Notes: generated by a model not told the origin, from the letters alone. 34,800 nucleotides of DNA from an uncultured Olsenella sp. (GCA_900548775.1 URLM01000016.1:1-34800), one strand, 5' to 3'; positions 7,243-16,171 are shown, counted from the stretch's first letter. Program-made: numbers and translations.

Positions 7243-9882
7243 CTAAGCCCCCAGGGCTGCCTTGGCGGCATCGAGCGCCGCAGCGATGCCGGAGGGATTG
7301 GAGCCGCCTGCCTGCGCCATGTTGGGCCTGCCGCCGCCGCGGCCGCCAACGAGGCCGGAGATCTGCTTGATGATGTCGCCTGCCGAGAAGCCCGCAGAGA
7401 CCGCAGTCTCGGTGCCGGCGGCGAGAAGGGCCGCCTTGCCGTCGGGCGTGATGGACGCAACGACGCAGGCCACGGGCTCGCCCTTGGCGCCGTCGCGGAT
7501 GGAGTCCCACACGGAGCGCAGGTCCTTTCCGGAGACGCCGTCGAGCTTGGCGAAGACGCAGCGATAGGCTCCCAGGTCGGCGGCATTGCGAAGTGCAGCC
7601 GCCACGACGTCACCCGAGGCAGAGCCCTTGGCAATGCCGATGTTGCGCTTGGCTTCGCGAAGCTCGTCGCGCATCTGGGAGACGCGCTCGGGGAGGTCGG
7701 CGGGGCGACACTTGAGCGTGGCCGCCGCCTCGTCCATGAGCGCAAGTCGCTCGTCAACGTACTCGATGGCACCCATCGAGGTCACGGCCTCGATGCGGCG
7801 GGCGTTGGAGCCCACGGAGCTCTCGGAGACGATCTTGAAGAGGCCGAGGTCGGCGGTGTTGCGGGCGTGGGTGCCGCCGCAGAGCTCGCGCGAGAAGGGC
7901 TTCTCGGAGCTGCCCGTGGAGACAACGCGCACGACCTCGCCGTACTTCTCGCCAAAGAGCGCCACGGCACCCGAGGCCTTGGCCTCGTCGATGCCCATGA
8001 CCTCGGTCACGATGGGCTCGGCGGCGAAGATCTCTGCGTTGACCATGCCCTCGACGCGGTCGAGCTCGTCCTTGGTCATGGCCTCGAAGTGGGTGAAGTC
8101 AAAGCGCAGGCGGTCGGGGGCCACGAGGGAGCCGGCCTGGCTCACGTGGTCGCCAAGGACCTTCTTGAGGGCGGCGTCAAGGAGGTGCGTCGCGGTGTGG
8201 TTGCGGCGGATAAGCTCGCGACGGCCGCGGTCGACCACGGCGGTCACCTCGTCACCCACCGAGACGGCACCGTCGGTGACCTCGGCCACGTGGCCCACGA
8301 GGCCGCCCTCGTGGTGCAGCGTGTTGGTGACGCGGGCGGGACCAACGATGCCGGTGTCGCCCACCTGGCCGCCCATCTCGCCGTAGAACGGCGTGCGGTC
8401 GAGCACGATCTCGACCTGGTCGCCGGTCTTGGCCTCCTGGACGGACTCGCCTTCGCGCACGATGGCAACGACCTCGCAGCCGGTGAGTTGGTCATGGTCG
8501 TAGCCATCGAACTCGGTCGCGGGGAGGCTGTCGGAGAGGGCGACCCAGACGTTGTTGGCCTTGCCCCAGGCGTCACGGTTCGCCGTGGCGCGGGCGCGCT
8601 CGCGCTGGGCCTCCATGGCGGCGTCGAAGGCGTCCATGTCGACGGAGTGGCCGGCCGCGCCCGCGATCTCGCGGGTGAGGTCGATGGGGAACCCGTAGGT
8701 GTCGTGCAGGGTGAAGGCGACGTCGCCCGAGAGGAGCTCGCCCTCGCCGAGGTGCGAAAGCTCTGCCTTGAGCTGCTCCTCGCCGTTGTCGAGGGTCGCG
8801 CCAAAGCGCTCCTCCTCGGCGTTGATGATGCCGTCGATCAGGGCCTGCTGCTCGACGAGCTCGGGATAGGTGTCGCCGAGAAGGCGCGTGACCTCGTGGG
8901 CGTAGGTGGTGAGGAACTGCCCCTTGATGCCCATGAGGCGGCCGTGGTAGACGGCGCGACGGAGCAGGCGGCGCAGCACGTAGCCGCGGCCCTCGTTGGA
9001 GGGAAGGATGCCGTCGCCGATCATGAACGTGACGGCGCGGGAGTGGTCGGCGACGATGCGCAGGCTCTTGTCGGTCGCCGCGGAGTCGTGGTAGCGCACG
9101 CCCGCGAGCCCCTCGCCCACGCCGATGAGGGTGCGCAGGATGTCACCCTCGTAGTTGGAACCCTCGTGCTGCATGATGGCCGCGATGCGCTCGAGACCCA
9201 TGCCGGTGTCGATGTTGCGGTGGGGCAGCTCGGGCATCGAGCCGTCCTCCTGGCGGTCGTACTGCGTGAAGACGAGGTTCCAGAACTCGAGGTAGCGGTC
9301 GCCGTCGTCTCCGGGCTTCTCGCCCTCGAACTCGTGGCCCTGGTCAAAGTAGATCTCGGAGCAGGGGCCGCAGGGACCGGTGGGGCCGGCGGCCCAGAAG
9401 TTGTCCTCCTCGCCCAGGCGGGAGATGTGGTCGTAGGGGACGCCCTGCTCGTGCCACAGCTCGATGGCCTCCTCGTCGTCCTTGAAGACGGTCATGTAGA
9501 GGCGGTCCTTGGGAAGGCCGAGGTGCTCGGGCGAGGTGATGAACTCGTAGGCCCACTCGATGGCGTTGGCCTTGGTGTAGCCGCCAAACGAGAAGTTGCC
9601 CAGCATCTCGAAGAACGAGAGGTGGCGGGCGTCACCGATGTTGTCGATGTCGTTGGTGCGCAGGCACTTCTGGCAGGAGCAGGCACCGATCTCCTTCATG
9701 GTCTTGGTGCCCTGGTAGTACTCCTTGAACTGGTTCATGCCAGCGTTTGCAAGAAGCAGCGAAGGGTCATCCGGCACGAGCGAGGAGGACGGGTAGAGCT
9801 TGCAGCCCTTGCCTTCGAAGAACTTGAGGAAGTCCTCGCGGATCTCTGCCGTGGTCATGGTCTTGTAGTCAGACGCGCTCAT
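7243..9882 (-). CDS. alaS: Alanine--tRNA ligase
   Basis: Charges tRNA-Ala with alanine and hydrolyses mischarged Ser/Gly. 879 aa, a full family-length enzyme. The N-terminal class II catalytic domain starts with TTAEIREDFLKFFEGKGC and SLLLANAGMNQFKEYYQG. The editing domain has the zinc motif HTATH at about residues 561-565 and CGGTH near 668. The DHHA1-like C-terminal domain ends with GGRGGGRPNMAQAGG. The frame runs further upstream, but I place the start at the ATG at 9882, which has GAGGAGAGAC before it; an ATG at 9858 is possible. The first 14 nt overlap the end of the AI-2E-type permease gene. Confidence 0.96.
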   Translation of the reverse strand: MSASDYKTMTTAEIREDFLKFFEGKGCKLYPSSSLVPDDPSLLLANAGMNQFKEYYQGTKTMKEIGACSCQKCLRTNDIDNIGDARHLSFFEMLGNFSFGGYTKANAIEWAYEFITSPEHLGLPKDRLYMTVFKDDEEAIELWHEQGVPYDHISRLGEEDNFWAAGPTGPCGPCSEIYFDQGHEFEGEKPGDDGDRYLEFWNLVFTQYDRQEDGSMPELPHRNIDTGMGLERIAAIMQHEGSNYEGDILRTLIGVGEGLAGVRYHDSAATDKSLRIVADHSRAVTFMIGDGILPSNEGRGYVLRRLLRRAVYHGRLMGIKGQFLTTYAHEVTRLLGDTYPELVEQQALIDGIINAEEERFGATLDNGEEQLKAELSHLGEGELLSGDVAFTLHDTYGFPIDLTREIAGAAGHSVDMDAFDAAMEAQRERARATANRDAWGKANNVWVALSDSLPATEFDGYDHDQLTGCEVVAIVREGESVQEAKTGDQVEIVLDRTPFYGEMGGQVGDTGIVGPARVTNTLHHEGGLVGHVAEVTDGAVSVGDEVTAVVDRGRRELIRRNHTATHLLDAALKKVLGDHVSQAGSLVAPDRLRFDFTHFEAMTKDELDRVEGMVNAEIFAAEPIVTEVMGIDEAKASGAVALFGEKYGEVVRVVSTGSSEKPFSRELCGGTHARNTADLGLFKIVSESSVGSNARRIEAVTSMGAIEYVDERLALMDEAAATLKCRPADLPERVSQMRDELREAKRNIGIAKGSASGDVVAAALRNAADLGAYRCVFAKLDGVSGKDLRSVWDSIRDGAKGEPVACVVASITPDGKAALLAAGTETAVSAGFSAGDIIKQISGLVGGRGGGRPNMAQAGGSNPSGIAAALDAAKAALGA

Positions 9883-11272
9883 GTCTCTCCTCGTCTGTGG
9901 ACGGTGCTGCGGAATCGGCCGCTGGGCCGGAGCCGTCACCGTCCTGCCTGTTGGTTGCAACGTTCCTATTTTTACTCATATCTGCCGTGTACACAGCGTT
10001 TTCATGGTCATTGCTTGCGTTTTTTGTCGCCCTGCGAGCACGGGACCACGCAGAGGAGGTCACGAGACGGGTGCTCTCGAAGAACTTCTCGTCATCAAGG
10101 GCGTCAAAGACGGCCTCCACGTTGCCTTGGGCGTCACGATGCGGCGTGCTCTGGAAGAGCGCTCCGTCCTCCGAGACCAGCTGACGCTTGGTGCGCGTCT
10201 CGAAGTAGTAGACGAAGACGCCGCGGATGGCAGCGGTGAGCGGGATGGCGAGGACCATGCCAACGATGCCGCCCAGGCAGTTGCCCATCACGATGCCCAC
10301 GATCGAGAGGACGGGATGGATCTTGACTGCCGAGCGCATGATGAGAGGCGAGATCACGTTGTCAGTCACGTTTGCCGCGATGACCATAACCACGAGGGAC
10401 CAAAGCGCGAGCCAGGGGCTCTCGAAGAGGGCGAGCAGCGTGGCGAGGGCCGCCGAGACGAAGGGCCCAATCACGGGAACGAAGTGCATGAAGAACGTGA
10501 TGATGGCGACAAGGCCCGCATAGGGATGGCCGAGAAGCCCAAGCCCCACCCACACGGCGACGCCGTTGATAATTGAGCAGATGAGCTGGCCGCGCATGTA
10601 GCCGCCCATGGAGCGGCTCATGACGGCGAGAAGCAGCGTCATGTCGTCCTTGCGGGAGGGGCCGGCGACCACGGCAAGCTCGCGCACGATCACGGGGTAG
10701 TCCTTGGCAAACCAGTACGCGAGGATGAGCGCCAGGAAGAAGTTCACGAGGCCGTCCACGGTGTCGAAGAGCCCCGAGACGGCGCCGTTGGAGAGCTGGC
10801 GCACCGTGTCCGAGGCCATGGAGCTGCTGGCGGAGGAGACGGTCTGGACCAGCGAGTTCACCATGTTCTGGAGCTGCTCGTTGTCCGAGCTGCCGTAGCT
10901 CTCCCAGAAGCCCGAGAGGGCATCCTGAATGCTGCGCAGGTAGGTTGGGACCTGGCGCAGCACCTCGACCGACTGCTGGACGAAGGTTCCGCCGAGAACC
11001 ACTATGACGGCGGCGAGGACCGCAAGGACCACGAGCAGCGAGACGAGCGCGGCAAGCGCCCTTGGGACGCGGGAGTCCTCGAGCGCGTTGGTGATGGGGC
11101 TGCAGATGAAGCCGATCACGATGCCCATGAGCAGAAGCTCCACGGCGTCCCCGATCAGCGAGAGGCCTCGGACCGCAAGCACGAAGACCGCAATGGCACC
11201 GACGATCGCCCAGGCGATCACCAGCCGCCTGCGCCAGGTGGCGTACTTCTCGTCAGCGTCTCTGTTTCCCAC
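9869..11272 (-). CDS. AI-2E family (PerM/YdiK-type) membrane transporter
   Basis: 467 aa polytopic membrane protein of the AI-2E transporter family, whose members export diverse small molecules; the substrate here is unknown. There are about eight membrane helices: two near 17-65, one near 75-95, then a soluble stretch (100-170), a helix near 175-195, and the conserved C-terminal block containing GHPYAGLVAIITFFMHFVPVIGPFVS as successive helices. A hydrophilic charged tail (about 370-467) is unusually long. The start is GTG with AAGGAGGGG about 9 nt upstream. It is the first gene of the alaS run, 133 bp after the sigma-factor gene. Confidence 0.87.
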   Translation of the reverse strand: MGNRDADEKYATWRRRLVIAWAIVGAIAVFVLAVRGLSLIGDAVELLLMGIVIGFICSPITNALEDSRVPRALAALVSLLVVLAVLAAVIVVLGGTFVQQSVEVLRQVPTYLRSIQDALSGFWESYGSSDNEQLQNMVNSLVQTVSSASSSMASDTVRQLSNGAVSGLFDTVDGLVNFFLALILAYWFAKDYPVIVRELAVVAGPSRKDDMTLLLAVMSRSMGGYMRGQLICSIINGVAVWVGLGLLGHPYAGLVAIITFFMHFVPVIGPFVSAALATLLALFESPWLALWSLVVMVIAANVTDNVISPLIMRSAVKIHPVLSIVGIVMGNCLGGIVGMVLAIPLTAAIRGVFVYYFETRTKRQLVSEDGALFQSTPHRDAQGNVEAVFDALDDEKFFESTRLVTSSAWSRARRATKNASNDHENAVYTADMSKNRNVATNRQDGDGSGPAADSAAPSTDEERHERV

Positions 11273-11363
11273 CAGCGGCTCCCCTCCTTGCCAAGCAACT
11301 CATTGTAGCAAGGCGAGATGGGGTGGCCATTGGCACTCGCACAAGAATGGCATCGCCTCTTAC

Positions 11364-11401
11364 GCGTGCGGCGCCGGAGCTTTGGCTCCGACGCCGCACG
11401 C
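11364..11401 (-). terminator. Strong hairpin after the sigma-factor gene
   Basis: A 17-bp stem (GCGTGCGGCG...GGAGC, one G-T pair) with a 4-nt loop starts 5 bp after the sigma stop codon. No run of T follows on either strand, so it may stabilise the 3' end or act with Rho rather than be a classical terminator. It contains the sequence GGCGCCGGAGC, similar to the arm of the 61-bp repeats. Confidence 0.6.
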
Positions 11402-11405
11402 GACG

Positions 11406-12308
11406 CTACTTGTTCATAAGGCCCTCTGGGTCGATCTTGTCTTGCACGCGCCGGAGCGTGCGCCGCAGGAGACGCGAGACCTGCACCTGCGAGATGCCCA
11501 GGCGCTCGGCAATCTCGACCTGCGTCATGCCCTCGAAGAAGCGCATGCGGATGACGTCCTTCTCGCGCGGCGAGAAGTCCCTGATGGCGTCCTCGAGGAC
11601 GATGCGGTCGTCCGAGGCGGCAAGGTCCTCGTCCTCGGTGGCGTAGTGGTCGATGACCGAGGGGGCATCGTCGTCGTCCGAGGAGCCACCGCCCTCGAGG
11701 GGCACGGAGCTGTAGGCGCTCGAGGACTCCATGGCCTCAAGGACGTCGTCGACGCTCGCGCCCACGCGCTTGGCGATTTCCTCGACGGAGGGGCTGCGCG
11801 AGAGCTCGTTGGTGAGCTCGTCGTTCGCCTGGTTGACCTTCGCCGAGAGCTCCTGCAGGCGGCGCGGCACGCGGACAGACCAGCCCTTGTCGCGGAAGTG
11901 GCGCTTGATCTCGCCCAGGATGGTGGGCGTGGCGTAGGTGGTGAATTCGAGGCCACGCGACGGGTCAAAGCGGTCGATGGCCTTGATGAGCCCGATCGTG
12001 CCCACCTGGATGAGGTCGTCGAGGGGTTCTCCCCTGTTCTTGAACTTTGACGCGAGGAAGCGAACGAGGTTGAGGTGGCTCACGATGAGCTGGTCGCGGA
12101 CCTCGGAGTCTCCTGTGGCCTTGTACTGACGGAAGAGTTCGCGCGTGCGGTCCTTGTCCCAGGCGGCCTTGCCCTTGGGCGTGCGGTGAAGCGAGCGGTG
12201 ACGGGCCCTCTCGGCACGGGCCTCAGACGCCTCGCGCGCGGCGCGCTCCTCCTCGGTCTCCTGGGTGCTCGTTGTCTCCTGCGCGTTTGCGGTGCTGGCG
12301 CTAGGCAT
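11406..12308 (-). CDS. SigB/SigF-subfamily RNA polymerase sigma factor
   Basis: 300 aa group 3 sigma-70 family factor. After a charged N-terminus (1-50), region 2 has LDDLIQVGTIGLIKAIDRFD and FTTYATPTILGEIKRHFRDK, the last being the SigB/F/G signature. Region 3 is GWSVRVPRRLQEL onward, and region 4 has the helix-turn-helix GMTQVEIAERLGISQVQVSR. An acidic insert (about 205-232, SSDDDDAPSV) separates regions 3 and 4. It is the last gene of a three-gene module with an RsbW-like protein and a DUF948-like protein, so control by the preceding anti-sigma candidate is likely. The ATG lies in the 8-nt overlap ATGCCTAG with the upstream gene. Role (stress or envelope response) is inferred. Confidence 0.92.
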   Translation of the reverse strand: MPSASTANAQETTSTQETEEERAAREASEARAERARHRSLHRTPKGKAAWDKDRTRELFRQYKATGDSEVRDQLIVSHLNLVRFLASKFKNRGEPLDDLIQVGTIGLIKAIDRFDPSRGLEFTTYATPTILGEIKRHFRDKGWSVRVPRRLQELSAKVNQANDELTNELSRSPSVEEIAKRVGASVDDVLEAMESSSAYSSVPLEGGGSSDDDDAPSVIDHYATEDEDLAASDDRIVLEDAIRDFSPREKDVIRMRFFEGMTQVEIAERLGISQVQVSRLLRRTLRRVQDKIDPEGLMNK

Positions 12309-12693
12309 GCTGCACGCCCATTCTCTTGGAGAGGTGCAGCGTGCGTCCGTCCTCGGAGATGCTGAAGTCGTCGCATACGGCGCCGAGAAGGACCTCCACC
12401 AGGTCGATGGGCTGGGGCTCTCCGGATGGGTCGGTGGCCTCGTCGGGATCCTCGTCGCCGAGCGAGAAGTCGGCGGTCATGCCGTCCGGCGCGAGGCCAA
12501 AGACGATGTCGCACGTGGTGGGCCTGGTTGCGCAGGCGTAGACGAAGCCCTCCTCGGCGGCCATCCGGACGTCCTCGACGTCGTCGACGCTCATGTCGCA
12601 GCAGACGGCGAGGTTGGATGCGGTCATGCGGACGGCGCGGGCGAAGCGCGCCTCAGCGGGAACGCTGAGTTTGACGATACTGGTGCTAGGCAT
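12301..12693 (-). CDS. RsbW-like anti-sigma factor candidate
   Basis: 130 aa. Position directly before a SigB-type sigma gene and the pattern VPAEARFARAVRMTASN...VEDVRMAAEEGFVYAC suggest an RsbW/SpoIIAB-type HATPase fold. The nucleotide-binding boxes are not intact: the Asn of the usual EA-x-x-NA box is replaced in EEGFVYA, and no DxGxG or GxGL motif is visible. It may therefore bind the sigma factor without being a protein kinase. The start is ATG with GAGGAGAACA upstream, and the ATG overlaps the stop of the DUF948-like gene. No anti-anti-sigma gene is nearby. Confidence is moderate because the fold assignment rests on weak similarity plus context. Confidence 0.62.
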   Translation of the reverse strand: MPSTSIVKLSVPAEARFARAVRMTASNLAVCCDMSVDDVEDVRMAAEEGFVYACATRPTTCDIVFGLAPDGMTADFSLGDEDPDEATDPSGEPQPIDLVEVLLGAVCDDFSISEDGRTLHLSKRMGVQHA

Positions 12694-13354
12694 TGTTCTC
12701 CTCGCCATCTGCCGCGGCCTGCTCTGCTGAGACGGGCGCGGCGTGCTTGGGCTTGTGGGGCTGCTTCTCCGCGGTGGATGCGGGGTCGGCAGCGGATACT
12801 GGGTCGGCAGCGGGCTCGGGCTTCTCGGCCTCTGCGGGCTTCTCGGCCTCGACTGGCGCATACGTCACGTACGCCGTGGTGCGCTGCTGCGCGGGAGCGG
12901 GGCTCTCCTCGGCGCCCTCTTTGCCCGCGGCCTCCTCGAGGCGTGCCTGGGGAGCCTCGCCCTTACCCACGAGCTTCGAGACGGCACCGGCAACGGCACC
13001 GGCCGCGCCCGCGACGCCCTTGCTCACCGTGTCGGTCACGGCAGAGGCAGTGCCCGTGACCGTGGAGACGTCGCCCAGGATGGCGTTGAGGCTGTCGAGG
13101 CTCTGGGTGGCGCCGTCGATCGTCTCGCCGGCCTTGACCAGCAGCGGGTTGACCTGCTTCATGGCGGGGTCAAGGTCGTCTACCATGCCGTCGACCTTGG
13201 CGATGATGGGCTGCACCTGCGCGATGGTCTCGTTTGCCGAGGTGGTGACCTCGTCGACGGATGCGCGCGCCTTGCGGATGGTGAGCGCGAGCTCAACCAC
13301 GGCCCAGATTGCCACGACAACAAGCACGACGAGGGCGATGTCCAGAGGACTCAT
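12686..13354 (-). CDS. DUF948-like single-pass membrane protein
   Basis: 222 aa. One N-terminal membrane helix (about 4-26, IALVVLVVVAIWAVVELAL) is followed by a helical stretch with SVDEVTTSANETIAQVQPIIAKVDGMVDDLDPAMKQV, typical of DUF948 / YtxG-type proteins. An Ala/Gly-rich segment and then a low-complexity Pro/Glu/Ala tail (150-222) complete it. It is the first gene of the sigma operon; the start ATG at 13354 is preceded by AGGAGAAGGGA. In Bacillus, related YtxG/YtxH-type proteins belong to the general stress regulon, so its linkage to a SigB-type factor is suggestive. Molecular function is unknown. Confidence 0.75.
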   Translation of the reverse strand: MSPLDIALVVLVVVAIWAVVELALTIRKARASVDEVTTSANETIAQVQPIIAKVDGMVDDLDPAMKQVNPLLVKAGETIDGATQSLDSLNAILGDVSTVTGTASAVTDTVSKGVAGAAGAVAGAVSKLVGKGEAPQARLEEAAGKEGAEESPAPAQQRTTAYVTYAPVEAEKPAEAEKPEPAADPVSAADPASTAEKQPHKPKHAAPVSAEQAAADGEENNA

Positions 13355-13425
13355 CTTGTGTCCCTTCTCCTGCGACGCTCCCTTGGGGAATGCCTTGGGA
13401 CACGGCGCACCACACGTACGCCGAC

Positions 13426-13434
13426 ATTCTACCC
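13426..13434 (-). promoter_or_regulatory. Weak SigB-like -10 candidate before the sigma operon
   Basis: On the minus strand, GGGTAGAAT lies about 70 bp before the DUF948-like start. GGGTA is the -10 core of SigB/SigF promoters, which would allow autoregulation. No GTTT -35 element occurs at the usual 13-17 bp spacing, so this is a weak candidate only. Confidence 0.2.
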
Positions 13435-13506
13435 GTTTGGGTGGGTTTGGTCGCATGCCAGACACCTGTCGAAGGGGCGAGAAGGAACGAGAAGGGACGA
13501 GCCGCC

Positions 13507-13773
13507 GGTCGGCGCCGGGATGACGCCGGAGCGAAGGCTACGTACTCCGCCGCTGCGTAAATGCGCCTTCGGGCGAGAAGATGACGCCACAGCAGGGGTT
13601 TTGTACGCACTTCCTGCGCGAATGCGCCCTCCGGCGAGAAAGACGCCGGAGCGAGGGCTTCCGACGGGATCCTGTACCGAACCCGCCTTCCGGCGCCGAA
13701 TTCTCGCCGGAGGGTGGGTTCTCGCAGCAATCGCGTCCAAAAGGTACCTTCCGGCGTCGAAATCTCGCCGGAG
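13507..13773 (-). repeat. Array B: five tandem hairpin units
   Basis: Units start near 13507, 13567, 13629, 13687 and 13748. They share the hairpin arms of array A and end about 70 bp from the stop of the ABC exporter gene, oriented with that gene. Bases 13560-13625 and 13641-13748 are exact copies of parts of array D, 11 kb away. Most of the 489 bp between the sigma operon and the exporter is this array; the rest (13355-13506) holds a G/A-rich stretch with repeated GAGAAGG motifs. Confidence 0.9.
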
Positions 13774-13843
13774 CTAAGGTTTTCTCCGCCTGAGCAGGAA
13801 AGCAATCTTCGGAGAAGTTTGTGTCAACCCGCACCGTGCTCTC

Positions 13844-15640
13844 CTACGCGCGAGCCCCTTCGAACTGCATGCGGTAGTACCGCGCGTAGGTGCCGCCGCG
13901 GGCGAGAAGCTCATCGTGCGTCCCACGCTCGGCCACGCGCCCAGCGTCAATGGTCGCGATCTCGTCCGCATCCTTGATGGTCGAGAGGCGGTGTGCGATC
14001 ACGATGGTCGTGCGCCCCTGGGAGAGCTCGGCGAGAGACTCCTGCACCGCGTGCTCGGACTCGTTGTCCAAGGCCGAGGTCGCCTCGTCCAAGATGAGAA
14101 TCTTTGGGTCCTTGAGAAACACGCGGGCAATGGCAATGCGCTGCTTCTGTCCGCCCGAGAGGCGCGCGCCGCGCTCCCCCACCTGGGTCTCGTAGCCATC
14201 GGGCAGCGTCTCGATGAACTCGGCGATGTTGGCCTTCTCGGCCGCATCCTCGATCTGGGCCATGGTTGCACGCGGGTTACCGTAGGCGATGTTCTCGGCA
14301 ATGGTGCCGTCAAAGAGGTAGACCTCCTGCTGCACGATGCCGATGGCCTCGCGCAGGCTGCGCTGCGTGACCGAGCGCACGTCCTGCCCGTCGATGGTGA
14401 TGGAGCCGGAGTCCACGTCGTAGAAGCGCGGGAGAAGCGCACAGGTGGTGGACTTGCCGCCGCCAGAGGCGCCCACCAGGGCAATGGTCTCGCCGGGGCG
14501 GATGTCCAGGTTCAGGCCTCGAATGACCTCGGGGCTCTCGCTCGCGCCCGTTTCCTCCTCGTAGGAGAAGTGGACGTCGTGGTAGGAGATGGAGCCTTCG
14601 GTCACCTTGAGTGTCGGCGCGCCGGGGGCGTCCTCTATCTCGGGCTGGGAGTCGACCATCTCCTTGAAGCGACGGAAGCCGGCGATGGCCTTCTGGAAGG
14701 TCTCGGTGAAGTTGAGGATGTTCTCGACGGGCGTGGTGAAGAGCGAGATGTAGAGGGCGTAGGTGGCGAGGTCCGTGGCCTCCATCTGCCCCTGGGCGAT
14801 GAGCCAGCCGCCCATCACCACGATGAGCGTGTAGAGGATGCCCATGAGCGCGGCAATGCCCGCCTGGTAGCGACCCATGGCGCGATACATGCGCACCTTG
14901 GAGTCGAGGTATGCCTCGTTGCTCTCGCGGAACTTCTCGCGCTCCACGTCCTCGGCGGCAAAGCTCTTGACCACGCGCACGCCGGCAAGGCTGTCCTCCA
15001 AGCGCGAGTTCACGTTCGAGATGCGCACGCGGTTCTCGCGGAAGACGGCCTTCATCTGGAGGTTTGCCCGCAGGTTGTAGACGACGAGAATGGCGAGAAC
15101 AACGCCCAGGCAGACGGTGAGCGGCACGTTGATGAACGAGAGGATCACGAACGAGCCCACGACCTCTATGAAACCGATGAGCAGGAACTCCGGGCCGTGG
15201 TGGGCCGCCTCGGAGATGTCAAAGAGGTCGCTCACCAGGCGGCTCATAAGGTCACCTGACTTGTTGCGGTCAAAGAACGAGAGGCTCATGCGCTCGTAGG
15301 CGTCGAAGAGGTCCTCGCGCATGCGGCTCTCCATGCGAGCGCCCATGACGTGGCCCCAGTAGGCCACAAAGTAGCGGCACCCAAAGCGCACGGCGTACAT
15401 GACGACAAAGCCAACGAGAAGATAGAGGAGAGCGGAGGTGATGGCATCCGAGCCCTGGCGGAAAAGGCCTCCCGTGAGCGTGCGGAGGATCTGCGGAAAG
15501 GCAAGGTCAATGCCCGCGACAGTGATTGCGCAGATAATGTCTGCGATGAAGAGGTGCAGCTGACCAGCGTAGTAGCCGAGAAAACTGGAGAAGAGTCCGC
15601 GGCGACGATGCGCCGTGGACCCGGAGGTGCCGTTGCTCAT
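13844..15640 (-). CDS. ABC exporter, fused permease and ATPase
   Basis: 598 aa half-transporter of the multidrug/lipid exporter type (MdlB/MsbA-like architecture), working as a dimer in the cytoplasmic membrane. The N-terminal domain (about 20-325) has six membrane helices and the EF-type loop SGDLMSRLVSD near 128-138. In the ATPase domain Walker A is GASGGGKST at 390-398, the Q-loop is IVQQEVYLF, the signature LSGGQ is at 494-498, Walker B is ILILDEA at 514-520, and the H-loop is IAHRLST. The ATG has AGGTAGGGATC upstream. It stands alone, with repeat arrays on both sides. The substrate is unknown; no partner half-transporter gene is adjacent, so a homodimer is the simplest reading. Confidence 0.93.
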   Translation of the reverse strand: MSNGTSGSTAHRRRGLFSSFLGYYAGQLHLFIADIICAITVAGIDLAFPQILRTLTGGLFRQGSDAITSALLYLLVGFVVMYAVRFGCRYFVAYWGHVMGARMESRMREDLFDAYERMSLSFFDRNKSGDLMSRLVSDLFDISEAAHHGPEFLLIGFIEVVGSFVILSFINVPLTVCLGVVLAILVVYNLRANLQMKAVFRENRVRISNVNSRLEDSLAGVRVVKSFAAEDVEREKFRESNEAYLDSKVRMYRAMGRYQAGIAALMGILYTLIVVMGGWLIAQGQMEATDLATYALYISLFTTPVENILNFTETFQKAIAGFRRFKEMVDSQPEIEDAPGAPTLKVTEGSISYHDVHFSYEEETGASESPEVIRGLNLDIRPGETIALVGASGGGKSTTCALLPRFYDVDSGSITIDGQDVRSVTQRSLREAIGIVQQEVYLFDGTIAENIAYGNPRATMAQIEDAAEKANIAEFIETLPDGYETQVGERGARLSGGQKQRIAIARVFLKDPKILILDEATSALDNESEHAVQESLAELSQGRTTIVIAHRLSTIKDADEIATIDAGRVAERGTHDELLARGGTYARYYRMQFEGARA

Positions 15641-15775
15641 GTGCTAGATCCCTACCTGCGATGCGAATGTTGTCCGCGGGACATCATAGCCGATGGGGCC
15701 ACGTGGAGGCACGCGGCGGCATCGCCCGCAGCGCCGGAGACGGTGTTTCTGCAAGTGTCATGACGAAAGCCCATG

Positions 15776-16042
15776 CTCCGGCGAGAATCCGGCGCCGGAA
15801 GGGGTGCTTGGGACGGAATGCCGTCGAAAGTCCACGTTGCGGCGTCATTTTCTCGCCGGAGGGCCCCTCTCGTACGGAATTCCACCGGGAACCCGCCTCC
15901 CGGCGTCATTTTCTCGCCGGAGGGCCCCTCTCGTACGGAATCCCGTCGGGACCCCTGGCTCCGGCGTCATTTCGGCGCCGGAGGGGCTTTTTCGCAGCGG
16001 ACGTTGAGGAAAACGGGCCTCCGGCGTCATTTCGACGCCAGA
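15776..16042 (+). repeat. Array C: five tandem hairpin units, opposite orientation
   Basis: Units start near 15776, 15837, 15898, 15959 and 16019, again with 60-61 bp period. Units 2 and 3 have the fullest form: CTCCGGCG-type arm, TCATTTTCT loop, CGCCGGAG arm, then GGCCCCTCTCGTACGGAAT. Unit 4 is followed by GGGGCTTTTT, so on the plus strand it looks like a terminator. Unlike the other arrays, it reads opposite to both flanking genes and lies 217 bp from the nearest stop codon, with other hairpins between. Confidence 0.9.
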
Positions 16043-16077
16043 GTGCTCTTCTCGGCAGCAGGCGAGAAGACACACGA

Positions 16078-16106
16078 ACCGGGACCGGCCCGATGCCGGC
16101 CCCGGT
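16078..16106. other. GC-rich palindrome next to array C
   Basis: ACCGGGACCGGC and GCCGGCCCCGGT pair over 12 positions with one mismatch and a 5-nt loop. No T run follows on either strand. Its role is unknown. Confidence 0.5.
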
Positions 16107-16171
16107 CGCTGGGACGCGCTGGGATAGGAGCAAGAAAGACGCGTCCCCAGATGACGCTTCCCCTCAGAGGC

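Noticed and set aside
7003..10239. Very long plus-strand open frame (over 1,000 codons)
   Set aside because: It is antisense to alaS and ruvX, an effect of high GC and codon bias. The translation shows repetitive Val/Gly/His/Leu composition with no domain; alaS on the other strand is certain.
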